Assembly (NCBI GenBank): GCA_026826555.1
Contig: JAKSZT010053764.1
Span: 32,986,778 to 33,050,777, forward strand
Source: Tolypeutes matacus
Lineage: Eukaryota > Chordata > Mammalia > Cingulata > Chlamyphoridae
Length of the DNA stretch: 64,000 bases
Direction of reading: 5' to 3'
The notes beneath the pieces are model-generated. The model was given only the letters and a program-made list of their open reading frames with translations, was not told where the DNA came from and made no database searches. The first letter of the stretch is position 1. Every line of letters starts with the position of its first letter. The position numbers and the translations under genes are program-made. Positions 45,508 through 56,479 of this stretch are shown here, one piece after another.

Positions 45508-45821
45508 GGAAGTGGGTGTAGCTCAGTGGTTTGAGTGCTTTCTTCCCATGTATGAAGTCCCAGGTTCAATTCCTGGTACCTCCTAAAAAATAATAATAAT
45601 AACAAATTTTTCAAAAAGGGGAGTGGATGTAGCTCAAGCGGTTGAGCACCTGCTTTCCACATACAAGGTCCCAATTTCAATCCCCGGCAAAACAAACAAC
45701 AAGCAAATGAAAAAACCAACTCTGGGAAGCTGATATAACTCGGTGGTTGAACACTGGACTCCCACATAAGAGGGAATCCCCATCACTGGTACCTAAAAAA
45801 TAAAATAAAATAAAAAATAAA
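45508..45821 (+). mobile_element. DAS-type SINE trimer
   Basis: Three consecutive tRNA-like units start at about 45,508 ('gggaagtgggtgtagctcag'), 45,622 ('gtggatgtagctcaagcgg') and 45,724 ('gggaagctgatataactcgg'). A-rich linkers separate them. The first B box, 'ggttcaattcc', is intact; the second and third are degraded. The 8-mer gatatatg at 45,500-45,507 and 45,822-45,829 brackets the whole trimer, which suggests a single insertion of a trimeric element. Confidence 0.9.
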
Positions 45822-45829
45822 GATATATG

Positions 45830-46079
45830 TAAACTGTCTATCTTTCCTTACTTAAAATTCACTTTCTTACCTCAGAAAGTACCAGCCACATTCATTCTTG
45901 GAGCTCTTTTGCTTCAGTGAACTATTCTACTATTCTTTCCTTTAGAATGGTTGATGTCCTAGCACAGTACTCACTTATCTCTCTTGAGCACTGTAGCTTA
46001 GCCATCACAGGGTGTTCAGATACCTAATTTACCCTTCTCATCCTCCCATTGCACATCCTACAGCTATATCGGTGGTGAA
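45830..46079. other. short single-copy stretch
   Basis: Possibly degraded L2 upstream of the 3' end at 46,080, but not clearly recognisable. Confidence 0.3.
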
Positions 46080-46165
46080 AAAAACAAAAGCAATGTCTGG
46101 TTTATTTCTGTCCCCACAGCACATAGCATAGTGCCTTATAGACGAATTCCTCAGTAACTTTTTTA
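46080..46165 (+). mobile_element. L2 LINE 3' end fragment
   Basis: 'aatgtctggtttatttctgt', 'ccccacagcacatagcat' and 'agtgccttatagacgaattc' correspond to the L2 terminus. Confidence 0.5.
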
Positions 46166-47288
46166 TAAAGATAAGAAGCAAGAGTTGAATTTCCTTAAGA
46201 AACGATTTATAGGATATGATAGTCTAATTCCCATAATATCACAAGGTCTCAATAAGTATTTATTAGTCCTCCAATGTCCACAAAATGATTTTCCATTGCC
46301 TCTTTTTATTGGTAAGTTTTACTGATTTTGCAAATTTGCAAATAGGTCTCAGCTTTTTTTTTTCCATCTTTTTTTTTTTAAAATGGATTCAGAGTCCAGG
46401 TGCTAAATAGCTCACCCTTTGCTCTTCTTTGTGAGCTATTATTTCTTCTTGGTTACATTCTTTCTTTTTACTCATATCAGAAAGAAAGGGTCATTATAAC
46501 AAGAAACTGGAATTAAGGCCTTAAATCAAACATCATGCTCTGATACTGTGGACATTTAAGCTGCATGCCAGCTTTTAGTATAAATAATGACACAGAGTTT
46601 TCAATTTTTATCAATTGGTATGAATTAAAACCTTCCCAATGATAGTAGAAAAATAATAACTCTCACCTTTTCCAACTTTAAACTTAATGACTTTGTTAAT
46701 AAAGGCATGAAATCTAAGAAAGAGGCTGTACTTTCTTTAGGTACAAGATCTGGTGTTTATGGAATGATATAAATACATTCAATGCTCATTTATAAAGAAG
46801 AATGCAAAGCAATTAGCAAGACACAGTTTCCAATACTGGTTCGTCCATTTCAGCAAATGTTGCCAAGATCTTCCTGACTGATTTAGCATCTTGCTTATAT
46901 GAGATAGGTGGTTAATATTTTCATTGTAGGTAAGAAATAGAATCCTGAGAAATTCGTTACCTTTAATGCCCAGTATGGAAATCATTACATTCCATACTGA
47001 GCAAGTATCAGAAAAGAACAACTTAACTGAGCAGAACTTTAATTGGATTGGAATCTAAAAACAGCTGCAATTTTTTTCCCTCTTTTTGAACAGGAGAACA
47101 TTTTTCCAGAAGTCTTCACATGTATATTATTCTCTTTTTAAATGGAAATATTAGCTGCCAAATACCCGCTTTGGATGTGAAAAGCTGATTTTAACTTTTC
47201 TTTAGTATGGTGTGGCAATTAAGCTTTTGCTTTAAAAGAGACTATGGCTCATTCATTGTAATAATTATCATCACTGAAAAGTTGTATT
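46166..47288. other. repeat-free stretch, no gene recognised
   Basis: About 1.1 kb with T-runs at 46,350-46,380 but no gene or clear repeat. The section 46,780-47,270 is complex and could be conserved; there is no direct evidence. Confidence 0.35.
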
Positions 47289-47301
47289 AAATATTCAGGG
47301 C

Positions 47302-47500
47302 TTGGGAAGCGGCTGTGGCTCAATCAGTAGGGCTCCCGTTTACCATATGGGAGGCCCCGGGTTCAGTTCCCGAGGCCTCCTGGTGAAGGCAAAGCCCGCC
47401 CGCACGGCGTGGTTAGCTGACCCAGCGAGCACAAGCAGCAAGGGGGGGATAAATGAATAAATAAATAAAATCTTTAAAATAAATAAATAAATAAATAAAC
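47302..47500 (+). mobile_element. DAS-type SINE, young-looking
   Basis: The tRNA-like head 'gggaagcggctgtggctca' has A box 'tggctcaatcag' (about 47,316-47,327) and B box 'ggttcagttcc' (about 47,361). A GC-rich body follows (gcccgcccgcacggcgtgg), then a (TAAA)n tail. The 13-bp perfect target duplication aaatattcagggc lies at 47,289-47,301 and 47,501-47,513. Retained CpGs and perfect duplications suggest a comparatively recent insertion. Confidence 0.95.
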
Positions 47501-47689
47501 AAATATTCAGGGCCTACTGGACAATATATATGTTGCACAAATTCAGCTCTATTTTCAGAGACCTCATAACTTACACCAGTAAGATGTATCTCACAAAGAA
47601 AACATCCTGAATTAGGCACTTGTACATACACACACACACCATAACATAATCACCAAGGTGTCTAATATTTGCTTTATATTGCTAGTTCA

Positions 47690-47850
47690 AAAAATAATTA
47701 CATTTTCATAGTCATGTATATATTTTTATATCAGCCCTATCAAGATAAAATAAGTGAATTTAGCTCCTTTTTTGACAGATGAGGATATGAGGCGCTGAGT
47801 AGTTAACTGACTGGTCCAAGGCTGTAGAGGTGGGGAAGGGAGGTAAATTC
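47690..47850 (-). mobile_element. MIR SINE, antisense
   Basis: 'tttgacagatgaggatatga', 'ggcgctgagtagttaactga' and 'ctggtccaaggctgtaga' form a reversed MIR core. Confidence 0.7.
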
Positions 47851-47989
47851 TTTACTATCCCATGTGTCATGCTATTTTTTGTGCACTTGAATAGGCTCCG
47901 CCACAGGCACTCTGAAAATTGGTGAATACTGCCTTTGTTGGACTCAGCTTCCTATTCTAGTCCTGTCTTCATTCTTACATGCTTCACCT

Positions 47990-48640
47990 TCCTGAAGCTC
48001 TGTTGACCCTTGTCTTCCATAATACATTTCCTCCTATCTGCTAGGTAATCTTTTTCCCCTTTACAGATACCTCTTCCTTTGCACTCACCTAAAATGCTGG
48101 TGTTCCTTAGAGTTCTGCCCTAAAAACTTCTCTTGCCTTACTCTATTCAATATTGCTAAGGGATCTCTTCCATATCCGTAGCTTCTGCTATAACATAAGT
48201 TCTGACGACACCCAAATTTTATATCTCTAGCCCAGACTTCTCTCCTACTCAATATTTCTACCCTGATGATCTGAAGCTACTACGAACTCAACATGTCCCC
48301 AAATTTTACTAACTATATGTCCTCCCCCTACCTCCCCTGTCTTAGTCAATGCCCAAGCCAAGAGCCCTAGAGACATCTTTGATCCCTCTTCCTTTCTCAC
48401 CCTCCATATACTGGCCTCCATATCCAGAGATTCAGCTTTAGAAGTTGGACTTTTCTATCCATTTTTCTTTCAATTCTCATCACCGTTGCTCCATTTTAGT
48501 TCCTATTCATCTTTCCCCAGAAAAATTGCTATAGCTGCCTAAATATTTCCTTGCCTCTCACTAGGCATTCTACCTATTGCCCACGGCATCCTGTTCCACT
48601 CCTCCCACCTGGGAAACTTCCGTCTTATCATATCCAGGAA
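47990..48640 (+). mobile_element. L2 LINE fragment with ORF remnant
   Basis: 'gctggtgttccttagagttc', 'tgacgacacccaaattttat', 'atctctagcccagactt', 'gatccctcttcctttctc' and 'ttgctccattttagttc' follow the L2 ORF 3' part in order. Frameshifted and non-functional. Confidence 0.8.
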
Positions 48641-49351
48641 AATAAGGATTATCATATTCAAACTGATTTTCCCTCTTGAAAGCTTGTCTAGCCTGTGCCT
48701 TAACATGTCCCACACCAGCTTGCAAAGCTTGCCTGTTTTCACATTAACTACCTCCCTAAAACCTTATCCAGGTAGGAGGACCTGGCCTGAGCAGCTATTA
48801 AAGCCAAATGCCCAAGAAGCTCTAGCTGTGTCACTCTCCTGGGTCTTGGCAGCCAGCTGCACTGCCTTAGCCATGTTATACAGTTGAAAGAGTTATAACA
48901 TTTTTCAAAAGCCTTTGTTCTTGATTTGTTTGAGATACATGTTATCTAGGCTATAATGCAATCCAAAAGGAGGAAAATAAGCAGAAATAAATACAACTAA
49001 ATCAACAGTATCACAAAAATATCTCCAGGTGAAATAATAAACTAAAAACTTTTGGCTCTTTGTATCAGTGCACACACCCATGATACTATCTTTCCTTTGT
49101 GCCCACAACTTGCTTCCAGTAAAAAAAAAATTCCGTAGCAAAGTACACACAGTACACCCTTTTCTTGCATCTAGTAGCCTTTTTTAAAAAGTGGAATCTT
49201 CAAATTATCTTAAAGAAAATTGAGTTTATAAACTCACGGGAATCTGAATTCATATATATATGTTTTTCCTTCAATTTTGGGTCCCTATACTGCTCAGTTG
49301 CAGGAATCTAAGTTAAAATAGTCCATCACATAACACATGCTCTTGTATTTT
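48641..49351. other. single-copy stretch, nothing recognised
   Basis: No gene recognised. The minus-strand frame at 48,905-49,150 has no known match. Confidence 0.4.
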
Positions 49352-49515
49352 TAACACTGGAAAAATACTTATAGATAGCCTGGTTCAACTCACTACTGAG
49401 AAAAATGAGGCTCCAACTGGGGAAATGACTGGCCCGTGATAACATGACTAGTGGATATCAATCAAAGCTTAAATAACACTAGAGTCTGTTTGACTCTACT
49501 TAAGTCAATGCCTTT
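49352..49515 (-). mobile_element. MIR-family SINE, antisense
   Basis: 'agcctggttcaactcactac', 'gagaaaaatgaggctccaac', 'gggaaatgactggcccgtga' and 'gtggatatcaatcaaagc' fit the reversed MIR variant with 'agtccaacccc'-type start. Confidence 0.65.
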
Positions 49516-49574
49516 TCTTAACATGCATATAAACTTGTGCATACTAAAAATAAATTGATTTATTCAGGAGGCCC

Positions 49575-49785
49575 TGTGGTGCTGTGGATAGGGAGTCAAC
49601 ACTAGAGCCAGACGAATCCAATCCAAATGCTCGCTCTCTGTTCTATCTCAGTCATGTTAGTTAAAGCCAGAGCTCAGTTTCCCCATCTATAAAAAATGGG
49701 TATAACATTAACTATCTCATAGAGATATTATGAAGGTTAAATAAAAGTATGTATGTAAAATGTTTAATATTGTGCATGGCATGGG
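49575..49785 (+). mobile_element. MIR SINE
   Basis: 'ggtgctgtggatagggagtc', 'actagagccagacgaatcc', 'gctcagtttccccatctata' and 'atagagatattatgaaggtt' give a nearly complete MIR. Confidence 0.85.
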
Positions 49786-50867
49786 TTTTTTATTTTTAAA
49801 ATGTAACCATAAATATGATGTATTAACAGATCCACTACCTTTGTCTAAACTCTAAGAGAAAAGAAATTAAACACACAGCCTTTAGCTTCAGGGAGCTTCC
49901 AAACAAAGTGAAAATGTAAGCACATCACTTAATCTTCCCTTCCTTTAGATTTTCACTGGTATAAAACCGGAATTAGGAGAGCTAGCCTCCCTACTCCAAG
50001 GATTAATCCAAAAACAGCATGACTTATCCATGTAATCACAGCTTAAAAGACGAGCTAAAGGTTCTTTACTAATAAAACACACCTTCTAAGCTATAAATAA
50101 TACTATTAACAAAGTTACATAAAGCTAAGCACACAGTAATACAGAGAGACTTCTGTTCATAAAAGAGAAGGGATGATGGAGATGGAGAGGTAAGTAGGGA
50201 AGAGCCTCCTAGACAAGGTGGGATGAGCCGTGGGTTGACGTTTGCAAGAGAGGAAGAACTGGTTTTTATAGTGAGAGGGCATTTATGTGTGGGAGAAATT
50301 GTTCCATAGAATAAGGTTAAGCAATTTGTTTCCTTGACAGAGAATGAAATATTCTGTTTACGTGCCCTGAAAAAATATTGTGTAACCAGAGATCTGTGTT
50401 CAATCTTCCCTTATCTTCCCAATCAGCATACTCACCAATTAAACCCTTTGCTCCAAGGCACTCCCATCCTTAACATATCACCCATAAATCAGGGACTTGC
50501 TTTAAATAGGTGCTTTGCCACCTTCTGTTGCAATACTGATAGGTCATAATCTCCACCTGGGCCTTCAGTGGTAGCTATAATCAAATCAAATTTAAATATG
50601 TATTTCCCCCAAATCTGTCTTTTCAGCAAGATACAACAAAGAAACTTCAATTTCTTGCAAACTTGCCAAGGGGAAAAAACTGGTACTAACAAATATGAAA
50701 TGGTGCCCCTGGGTTGTGGATAACGACTATGATTAGTGAGAATACAGACCTTTCTCTCTCTCCCTCTCTTCTCTCTCCCTGTTTTAAATAAAAATTTAAA
50801 TGTGAGAAATTTTTTTTCTCAGCTTAGCCACAGACAGACATACATTAAGAACAAATTCCTTGATCTA
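49786..50867. other. mostly single-copy, possible antisense L2 part
   Basis: No gene. 50,130-50,330 ('gaagagcctcctagacaagg', 'tgggatgagccgtgggttga') looks like weak antisense L2. A CT-rich tract lies at about 50,751-50,781. Confidence 0.4.
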
Positions 50868-51045
50868 TAGCAAGTGCTTAATGCAATTTAATTATTGAAA
50901 CTCTCAACAGTACTGTGAGGTGGGTATAGTTATTCCAGTCTTACAGATGAAGAAACTGAGGCTCAGCAAGTTTAAAGAAATGACCCACGGTTACCCAACT
51001 GAGATTCAAAACAATATCTGTTTACCTCTAAAGCCTGTGCTCTCT
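50868..51045 (-). mobile_element. MIR SINE, antisense
   Basis: 'caacagtactgtgaggtggg', 'cttacagatgaagaaactga', 'ggctcagcaagtttaaag' and 'agattcaaaacaatatctg' form a reversed MIR. Confidence 0.85.
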
Positions 51046-51394
51046 CCGTACACCGTGTGCCTTGTTTTATTCTATTTCTGGTCTCCCTGGCTCTCACCAC
51101 ACAGAGCCAGTCTCGGTGCCCCGCATTCACCTGAGAAAGCAATAGATCTTTTTGTTGTTTCCTGGTTTTCCCTGCTATTTCAGGATCACTGTCTTAGTTT
51201 AAAAACTTGAGTCTGATGGTTAGAAATTGTTCCTCTGAACCTGGACCGCAGAATTATCTTATTTGCTCAAAATAGGATTTTATTTAATTTTTGGTTGAAT
51301 TTAAATGTTTTTAGGTTAGGCATGTTCTCTCCATTTTGACCTGTAAACCACTCGGTTATTTAGACATTCATGTGACTTACATAATTCACCAAAA
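51046..51394. other. single-copy stretch, nothing recognised
   Basis: No gene or repeat recognised. Confidence 0.4.
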
Positions 51395-51562
51395 GCAGGC
51401 TGATTAAATAGATTATCCCAGATCTAGACAATGGGATACCATACAACTGGAAAAAGGATAAGGTAGATCTTATGTTTAAGGTAAAGTGATAAGTTAATAA
51501 AATCAAGATGCAGAATTATTAAAAAAAAAAAAAAAAAAGAAAAAGAAAAAGAAAAGAACCTG
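51395..51562 (+). mobile_element. L1 3' fragment with A-rich tail, sense
   Basis: 'gctgattaaatagattatcc', 'gacaatgggataccataca', 'aaggataaggtagatctta' and 'agatgcagaattattaa' match the L1M sense region near the ORF2 end. A run of about 18 A and (AAAAG)n follow at 51,520-51,557. Short and 5'-truncated. Confidence 0.7.
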
Positions 51563-52087
51563 AGAAGAGTGGACTTTTTATTGTGTTTCTCTCTTTAGAC
51601 CTGGAAGAGATGTGAAAGATTATCTAGTTCACTGAATTTCCAACAACATTCTGGAGAACTGAAATGTTTCACAGAGGAAGTCAGAGGGTTGACCCCTCAC
51701 TTCAGCTTCAACCAAAATGGCTCCAGTCAATTTGTGTTATGTGCAGACACTCACTACCAAACAAGTGGAATGCACTTTGGAAAGCACTTGTGACTTAGAA
51801 ATGCAGATGTCAGATGGTGTTTGTCTCTAGGAAATGGAAATCATGCTGAAGGATTCCATTGTGCCATTTCTAGGTAGTTGAGTCCAAGAGAACTCATTGG
51901 AGGAACTGCTTATTTCCTATCAACAAAAATAGGAATAAAAAAGCTGCCCACCCCCAGTACTCAGCCCCAACCACTCCTCAGTCAGGCTCCCCACGCTCTC
52001 GTCCACACACCTCTTTGAGCCCTGAAGTGGTGGGGAAGCTTCTTGTAAATTGCTGCACAAGGCTTCTTCTGAACCAATGAAGGGCAC
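51563..52087. other. single-copy stretch, nothing recognised
   Basis: No gene recognised. 51,600-51,640 has a faint MIR-like look. Confidence 0.4.
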
Positions 52088-52498
52088 TTCTATGGGTTGA
52101 ATTTTTCCCCCAAAAGAGATATTCAAGTCCTAATCCCAAGTACCTGTAAATGTGACCTCATTTGGAAATAGAGTCATTATAAATGGAATCAGTTGAGTTA
52201 AAATGAAGTCATACTGGAGTAGAGTGGGTCCTAATCCGACACGACTGGACTCCTTACACAGGCGGCAGAGAATTAGACACAGACAAACATGGGGGAGAAG
52301 TCCACGTGAGTAGAGGCAGAGACTGAAGCTCAAGAATTGCCAACAAACCGCCAGAAGATAGAGAGAGGCAGGGAAGGATTCTCCCTACTGATTTTGGACT
52401 TCTAGCCTCCAGAACTGTGAGATGGTGAATGTCTGTTGTTTTAAACCATCTGCTTGGTGGAACTTTGTTTTGGTAACCCTAAGAAACTGAGACTGACA
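52088..52498 (+). mobile_element. MLT1-type solo LTR (ERVL-MaLR)
   Basis: 'ctatgggttgaatttttccc', 'agatattcaagtcctaatcc', 'catttggaaatagagtcatt', 'gattttggacttctagcctc', 'cagaactgtgagatggtgaa' and 'accctaagaaactgagac' match MLT1 in sense orientation. More diverged than the 28-kb copy. No internal genes. Confidence 0.9.
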
Positions 52499-52924
52499 CT
52501 CTTCTGATAATCACAAATTGTGAACTTACAATCACAGGTGACCTTCCAAACAAAAGGTAATTTCTCTGTGCAGGTGTACAAACTCCATATCACAAATGAG
52601 AGTGTCAAGTATTTGGGTGAGGAAGGGTTATCGTATGTGGTCATTCCCTGGTGACCCTCCATTGCAGTTACCACATCAGATGAGAATAATCCTACCGCGC
52701 ATTGCAGTGGTGGCTTAGGGCAGCTTTGGTCCTCACCGACGAACAAGCTCTTAAGAACAGAGATGCATTAATACAGATCTAAATTGAAAGATCTTTTAAT
52801 TAAGTAAACATGAACTAAGACCTCTTTGTTTGCAAGTTATTAATACTTGTAAGAAAAAGATTCTACCACAATAAAAGTTTAAAAACCATTGATTAATACC
52901 AATCCTTCCCAACCCCCAGCCCCC
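52499..52924. other. single-copy stretch, nothing recognised
   Basis: No gene or repeat recognised. Confidence 0.4.
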
Positions 52925-53297
52925 TAGATGGCTTCCTCATCTGTTTGCTCATTGTTTTTGTGCTCATGTTTTTTTTTTTCCCTCATTGTTTGTGCTCATT
53001 GTCTGCTCATTGCTTTTTGTTCATTGTCTGTCTGGCTTTTTTTCTTTAGGAGGCATGAGGAACCGAACCCAGGACCTCCCATGTGGGAGGCAGGTGCACA
53101 ACTGCTTCAGCCACATCTGCTCCCTGCTCATTTGTTTTTGCTTGCTGTCTGCTCGTTGCTTGCTTGTTGTCTTGCTCACTGTTTTTTTGCTCATTGTCTG
53201 TCTGGTTTTTTTTTCATTAGGAGCTCCAGGAACCAAACCCGGGACCTCCCATGTGAGAGGCAGGCACTCAACTGCTTGAGCCACATCCGCTCCCCCA
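52925..53297 (-). mobile_element. DAS-type SINE dimer with expanded linkers, antisense
   Basis: Two reversed tRNA-like units: 'ggaaccgaacccaggacctc ... cagccacatctgctccc' and 'ggaaccaaacccgggacctc ... gagccacatccgctccc'. Each is preceded by a variable run of 'tgctcattgtctgtctgg'-like units rich in T and CTCATTG, the reversed 3' tails. The tails total about 200 bp, longer than in the 43-kb dimer. Frames across it are artefacts. Confidence 0.92.
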
Positions 53298-53524
53298 ATG
53301 CTTTATTTTTATGGGTAAGGAAATTCAAGGTCAAAAAAGAAAATGGATTTCTCAAAGTCTCACAACCTTAAGGGAGCTGTTGGGCTTCACTTTCAGTGTT
53401 ATGGGCCACCCACACTGACATGCAGAGTCAAAGGTTGTAGGATGTTACAGTGAGAAGGGACACCAGCCTCTGTTTAGTCCATCAGTTATCCAAAGCATGG
53501 ATGGAGGATAAAAGAATGCCTGAA

Positions 53525-53672
53525 TTTCAGTGGGATTCTCCAATTCTGTCAATAGCCAGCCATGTAAATATATCCTTTTTGAATCTGAGTTTTCTCGGGT
53601 AGAAAATGAGATTGATTGCACTAAGTAATTGTGCTAGATATCAGTTCATTTTAAGTGCTCAACATCAGTTGT
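53525..53672 (+). mobile_element. MIR SINE, degraded
   Basis: 'gattctccaattctgtcaa', 'gaatctgagttttctcggg', 'tagaaaatgagattgattg' and 'attttaagtgctcaacatc' match the sense MIR order. Confidence 0.6.
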
Positions 53673-53689
53673 TTTTGCTTTTTCCTCTT

Positions 53690-54115
53690 TTTGGTAATAG
53701 CATCCCGTTAACCCCTGACAAAGCTCCTCTCCCCCACTCTTGGTTTGTGTTGGACTGAACTCGCCCTTCTGCTCGAGGTGGGCATGTGTCCCAGCTAAGC
53801 CAGCTGGAGTCACAGTCGTTGGTCAGGGCAGCACACCACATCCTCTCTCCTCCAGTGAGAGCCAGGTCTGGGCTTTTGCTCTCTCTCCACACAGTTGCTA
53901 GGCTGGTAGGATGTGAGTCTGGGGATGCTGAGGGCCAAACTTGGAGAGAGTCTGCCTGAGAAGGAAGGTGCATCAGGAAAGCAGAAAGATGGAGAAAGAG
54001 ACTGGGTCTTAATGACTCTTCTGAAGCCCTGGACCCAGTATCATTAGCCAAGAGATTCCTGCTTTTTGCAACCAGAAAAGTCTGTAGACAAAATCGTGGT
54101 GGCATCTCAAGGTTA
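53690..54115 (+). mobile_element. old LTR-like repeat
   Basis: 'gaggtgggcatgtgtcccag', 'ttgctaggctggtaggatgt', 'gagagagtctgcctgagaag', 'gtcttaatgactcttctgaa' and 'gccctggacccag' correspond to the 40.1-40.6-kb copy and to my recollection of an ancient LTR-type repeat. Family name not certain. The minus-strand 146-codon frame across it has no known match. Confidence 0.55.
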
Positions 54116-54807
54116 AAATTGTACAGCTTTATGAATAGGGTATCAGTAATAACAAATGCATTTGAAAATGTAAAGGAAATTATGACATAAAATATTTTTA
54201 GGATATCTTTAAGAGCCCTCTAATCACTTCCTGCTGTTTTGATTCCTTAAAAATACCTAGCAAGCTCTAGCTCTTCAGAAATGGATTCCGATATTTTATA
54301 AGAGCATTCTACTTACTTCACTTGCATGTACTTTAGTCCTGAATTATTGGAGGAAGAAAAGGAGAGAAGGAGAGAGAAAGGGCATGCTACCATATTTTTA
54401 GCAGCTTTATAAATGTATGCATTGGATTTATTCAATTAATAGTTGACTTAACAGGTTGGACAATTTTATCATTAGCTCGAGGTTTCATTCATTTACAATA
54501 TCATTCTCTCATTAACTATTCTTTAAGAGGATTTCAGTTGAGTAGGAATATTTAAAACGAGGTGCCATAAATCTTTTCCCTCTAATGAATTTATTCCTTT
54601 TTAAGGAATTAATTAAAATTGGTTGTGGATGAGAGGTATGCTGTGAATGAATAAAGTAGTGTCCAGGCAAAGGTTAAGAAGTAACTGCCATTAAATAAAA
54701 TGAAGCACATTCTGAAGGCAACTTATTAATGGAGAATTTTCATACCTTACACATATCATCAAGTTCATTACTCAATGAGATTATACTCATATGAGATTAT
54801 GGTTTCC
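54116..54807. other. repeat-free block, candidate conserved noncoding
   Basis: 54,420-54,760 is free of recognisable repeats and rich in homeodomain-type cores, including ttaattaa at 54,609-54,616 and several attaat/taatga strings. This resembles developmental enhancers, but function is inferred only from composition. Confidence 0.35.
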
Positions 54808-54912
54808 TTCTGCTTTCCTTCTGCCCTTCCCTCTCTCCCTCCTTCCTTCATTCCTTCCTTTCTTCCTTCCTTCTTTGCCTGCTTCCTTCCCTCCCTCTTT
54901 CTTTTCCCCCAT
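54808..54912. repeat. (CTTC)n polypyrimidine tract
   Basis: Imperfect cttc/ccttcctt tract of about 100 bp. Overlapping K/E/G-rich or P/S/F-rich frames on the two strands are artefacts. Confidence 0.95.
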
Positions 54913-55829
54913 TCTTCCAACCTTATTTTTAGATTAAATAAAAATGACATAATTTCTGTTCCCAGACAAACTTGTACTTGGTTGTGAACCTAGATACTAT
55001 GGGATGTGAAATGGCCATAAACTCTTTTGTATGTAACTCCAGAAGCTTCATTCTTGAAAAGGCATGATAAAGATAATAAAGGAAAAAAAAAAAAAGAAGA
55101 CTCCAAAATGGTGAGAGAACTGAACTTTTAAACTAGGGGAAACATCCTTTCAAATTTAATTCACAAACTGGGAATGGAAATGTCATTGCCTCACTCAGTG
55201 GGTTAATCACTTTCTAATTTGAACTGGCAAATTTTATAATGACACTGTGAAATGAGCAGCATTTTATTGTGTTAATTATCTGCAGGACACTACATCATTA
55301 CTTCTAATAAATGTAAATGAGATTGTGCCTCCTAGGACAATACACAGACAAGGTGAATTTTTATTGGCTACTTACAGGATTCCAGAGCCGTCTTCTTTTT
55401 TAACTCCTTTATAAAATAACTTGCAAACAGTATCAGCTTACCATACCAATTCCACTGTATTTTATTTAATATAATATTTAAAGGTCATTAAAGTTCTCCT
55501 TGCTCACTGGAATTCATTTTCACTGAAAGCAATGTTGATTATTAAAAACCATGTCAAGTGTCAACCCAATCAACCGAGACTGAGAACCCAATCCTATCGT
55601 AATAATAAAAAATCCAGCCTTACCATTTAAAGGCATTTAAAAACGTGTTTCCTATTCACCCACTTGATTCACCCATGTACCTATGGTTATAATTCTAGAA
55701 TGGAAGGAACCAGAGGAACATTGAAGCTAGTGGTAGAAATGAAATGAATTGTGTTTTTCTAAATCATTCAATAGATATGGAAGTTAAAAAAAAAAAGTAC
55801 ACAGTGCCATGCCAATCAAAGTTGACAAA
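54913..55829. other. repeat-free block, candidate conserved noncoding
   Basis: 55,180-55,640 is complex, repeat-free and dense in TAAT-type sites (ttaatta at 55,272-55,278). Clean words such as 'gtgttaattatctgcagg' and 'aaaggcatttaaaaacgtg' look like conserved noncoding DNA. A poly-A run lies at 55,082-55,095. No gene recognised. Confidence 0.38.
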
Positions 55830-56160
55830 TACTGGGGAGACCTACTCTGTGCGAGTCACCATTAAGACCTGCGGAAGGTATCAAGAAAAGTAAAAGGCAG
55901 TTCTTAGCCTAAGAATGTAACAGACAAAAAGAGAGAAGAAAACAAATACAGAAATAACATGAAAATGAGAAAATAGGTAAAAAGCCCTAAGATCCAAATA
56001 AAGAGATATGAACATTGAAAGGTAACGGAAATTGATTGCATGATAATTGTGGGTATCAGAGAAGGAAATGTCATTGCAGATGGGCCTTGAATTGAAAAAT
56101 CAGATTTTGATAGCCTGAGATACAGAAAGGACAGAGTGATAATGAGTGATAATTGTTTTA
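55830..56160 (-). mobile_element. L2 LINE, antisense (probable)
   Basis: 'agacctactctgtgcgagtc', 'ggcagttcttagcctaag' and 'gatgggccttgaattgaaa' resemble reversed L2 3' sequence. Divergent. Confidence 0.45.
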
Positions 56161-56164
56161 GCAA

Positions 56165-56360
56165 TAATAAGAGCTACCAATCAAACAACTGCCCTGTGCC
56201 AACACATCTATACATTAATACTAATTATCCTAACAGCCTTGCAATGTAAATATTATTCCTGTCTATAAATAAGAAAATTGGGGAAAAAGAGATTAAATGA
56301 TATACCCAAGATCACACAAATAGCAAGCAGAAGAGTCAAAATTCTAATCCACTTCTGTAA
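56165..56360 (-). mobile_element. MIR SINE, antisense
   Basis: 'ctgccctgtgccaacacatc', 'cctaacagccttgcaatgta', 'ataaataagaaaattgggga' and 'caagatcacacaaatagcaa' form a reversed MIR. Confidence 0.85.
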
Positions 56361-56479
56361 AGTATAAAAACCTGTGTTGTTTTCAATATATGACACTGAA
56401 TCTAGAAGTAAAATGTAACATTAAGTATTTTCACCAGGGGTAATCAATGAGGGCAGTACCTTAGATCTGAGCATAAGTC

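Noticed and set aside
47316..47371. tRNA gene
   Set aside because: A and B boxes are present, but the sequence is the tRNA-derived head of a DAS SINE with tail and target duplications and does not fold into a complete functional tRNA.
52928..53371. 147-codon cysteine/leucine-rich frame resembling a membrane peptide
   Set aside because: It is produced by the repeated CTCATTG and T-rich tails of an antisense DAS dimer.
54768..54987. K/E/G-rich (minus) and P/S/F-rich (plus) frames
   Set aside because: Translation of the CTTC simple repeat.
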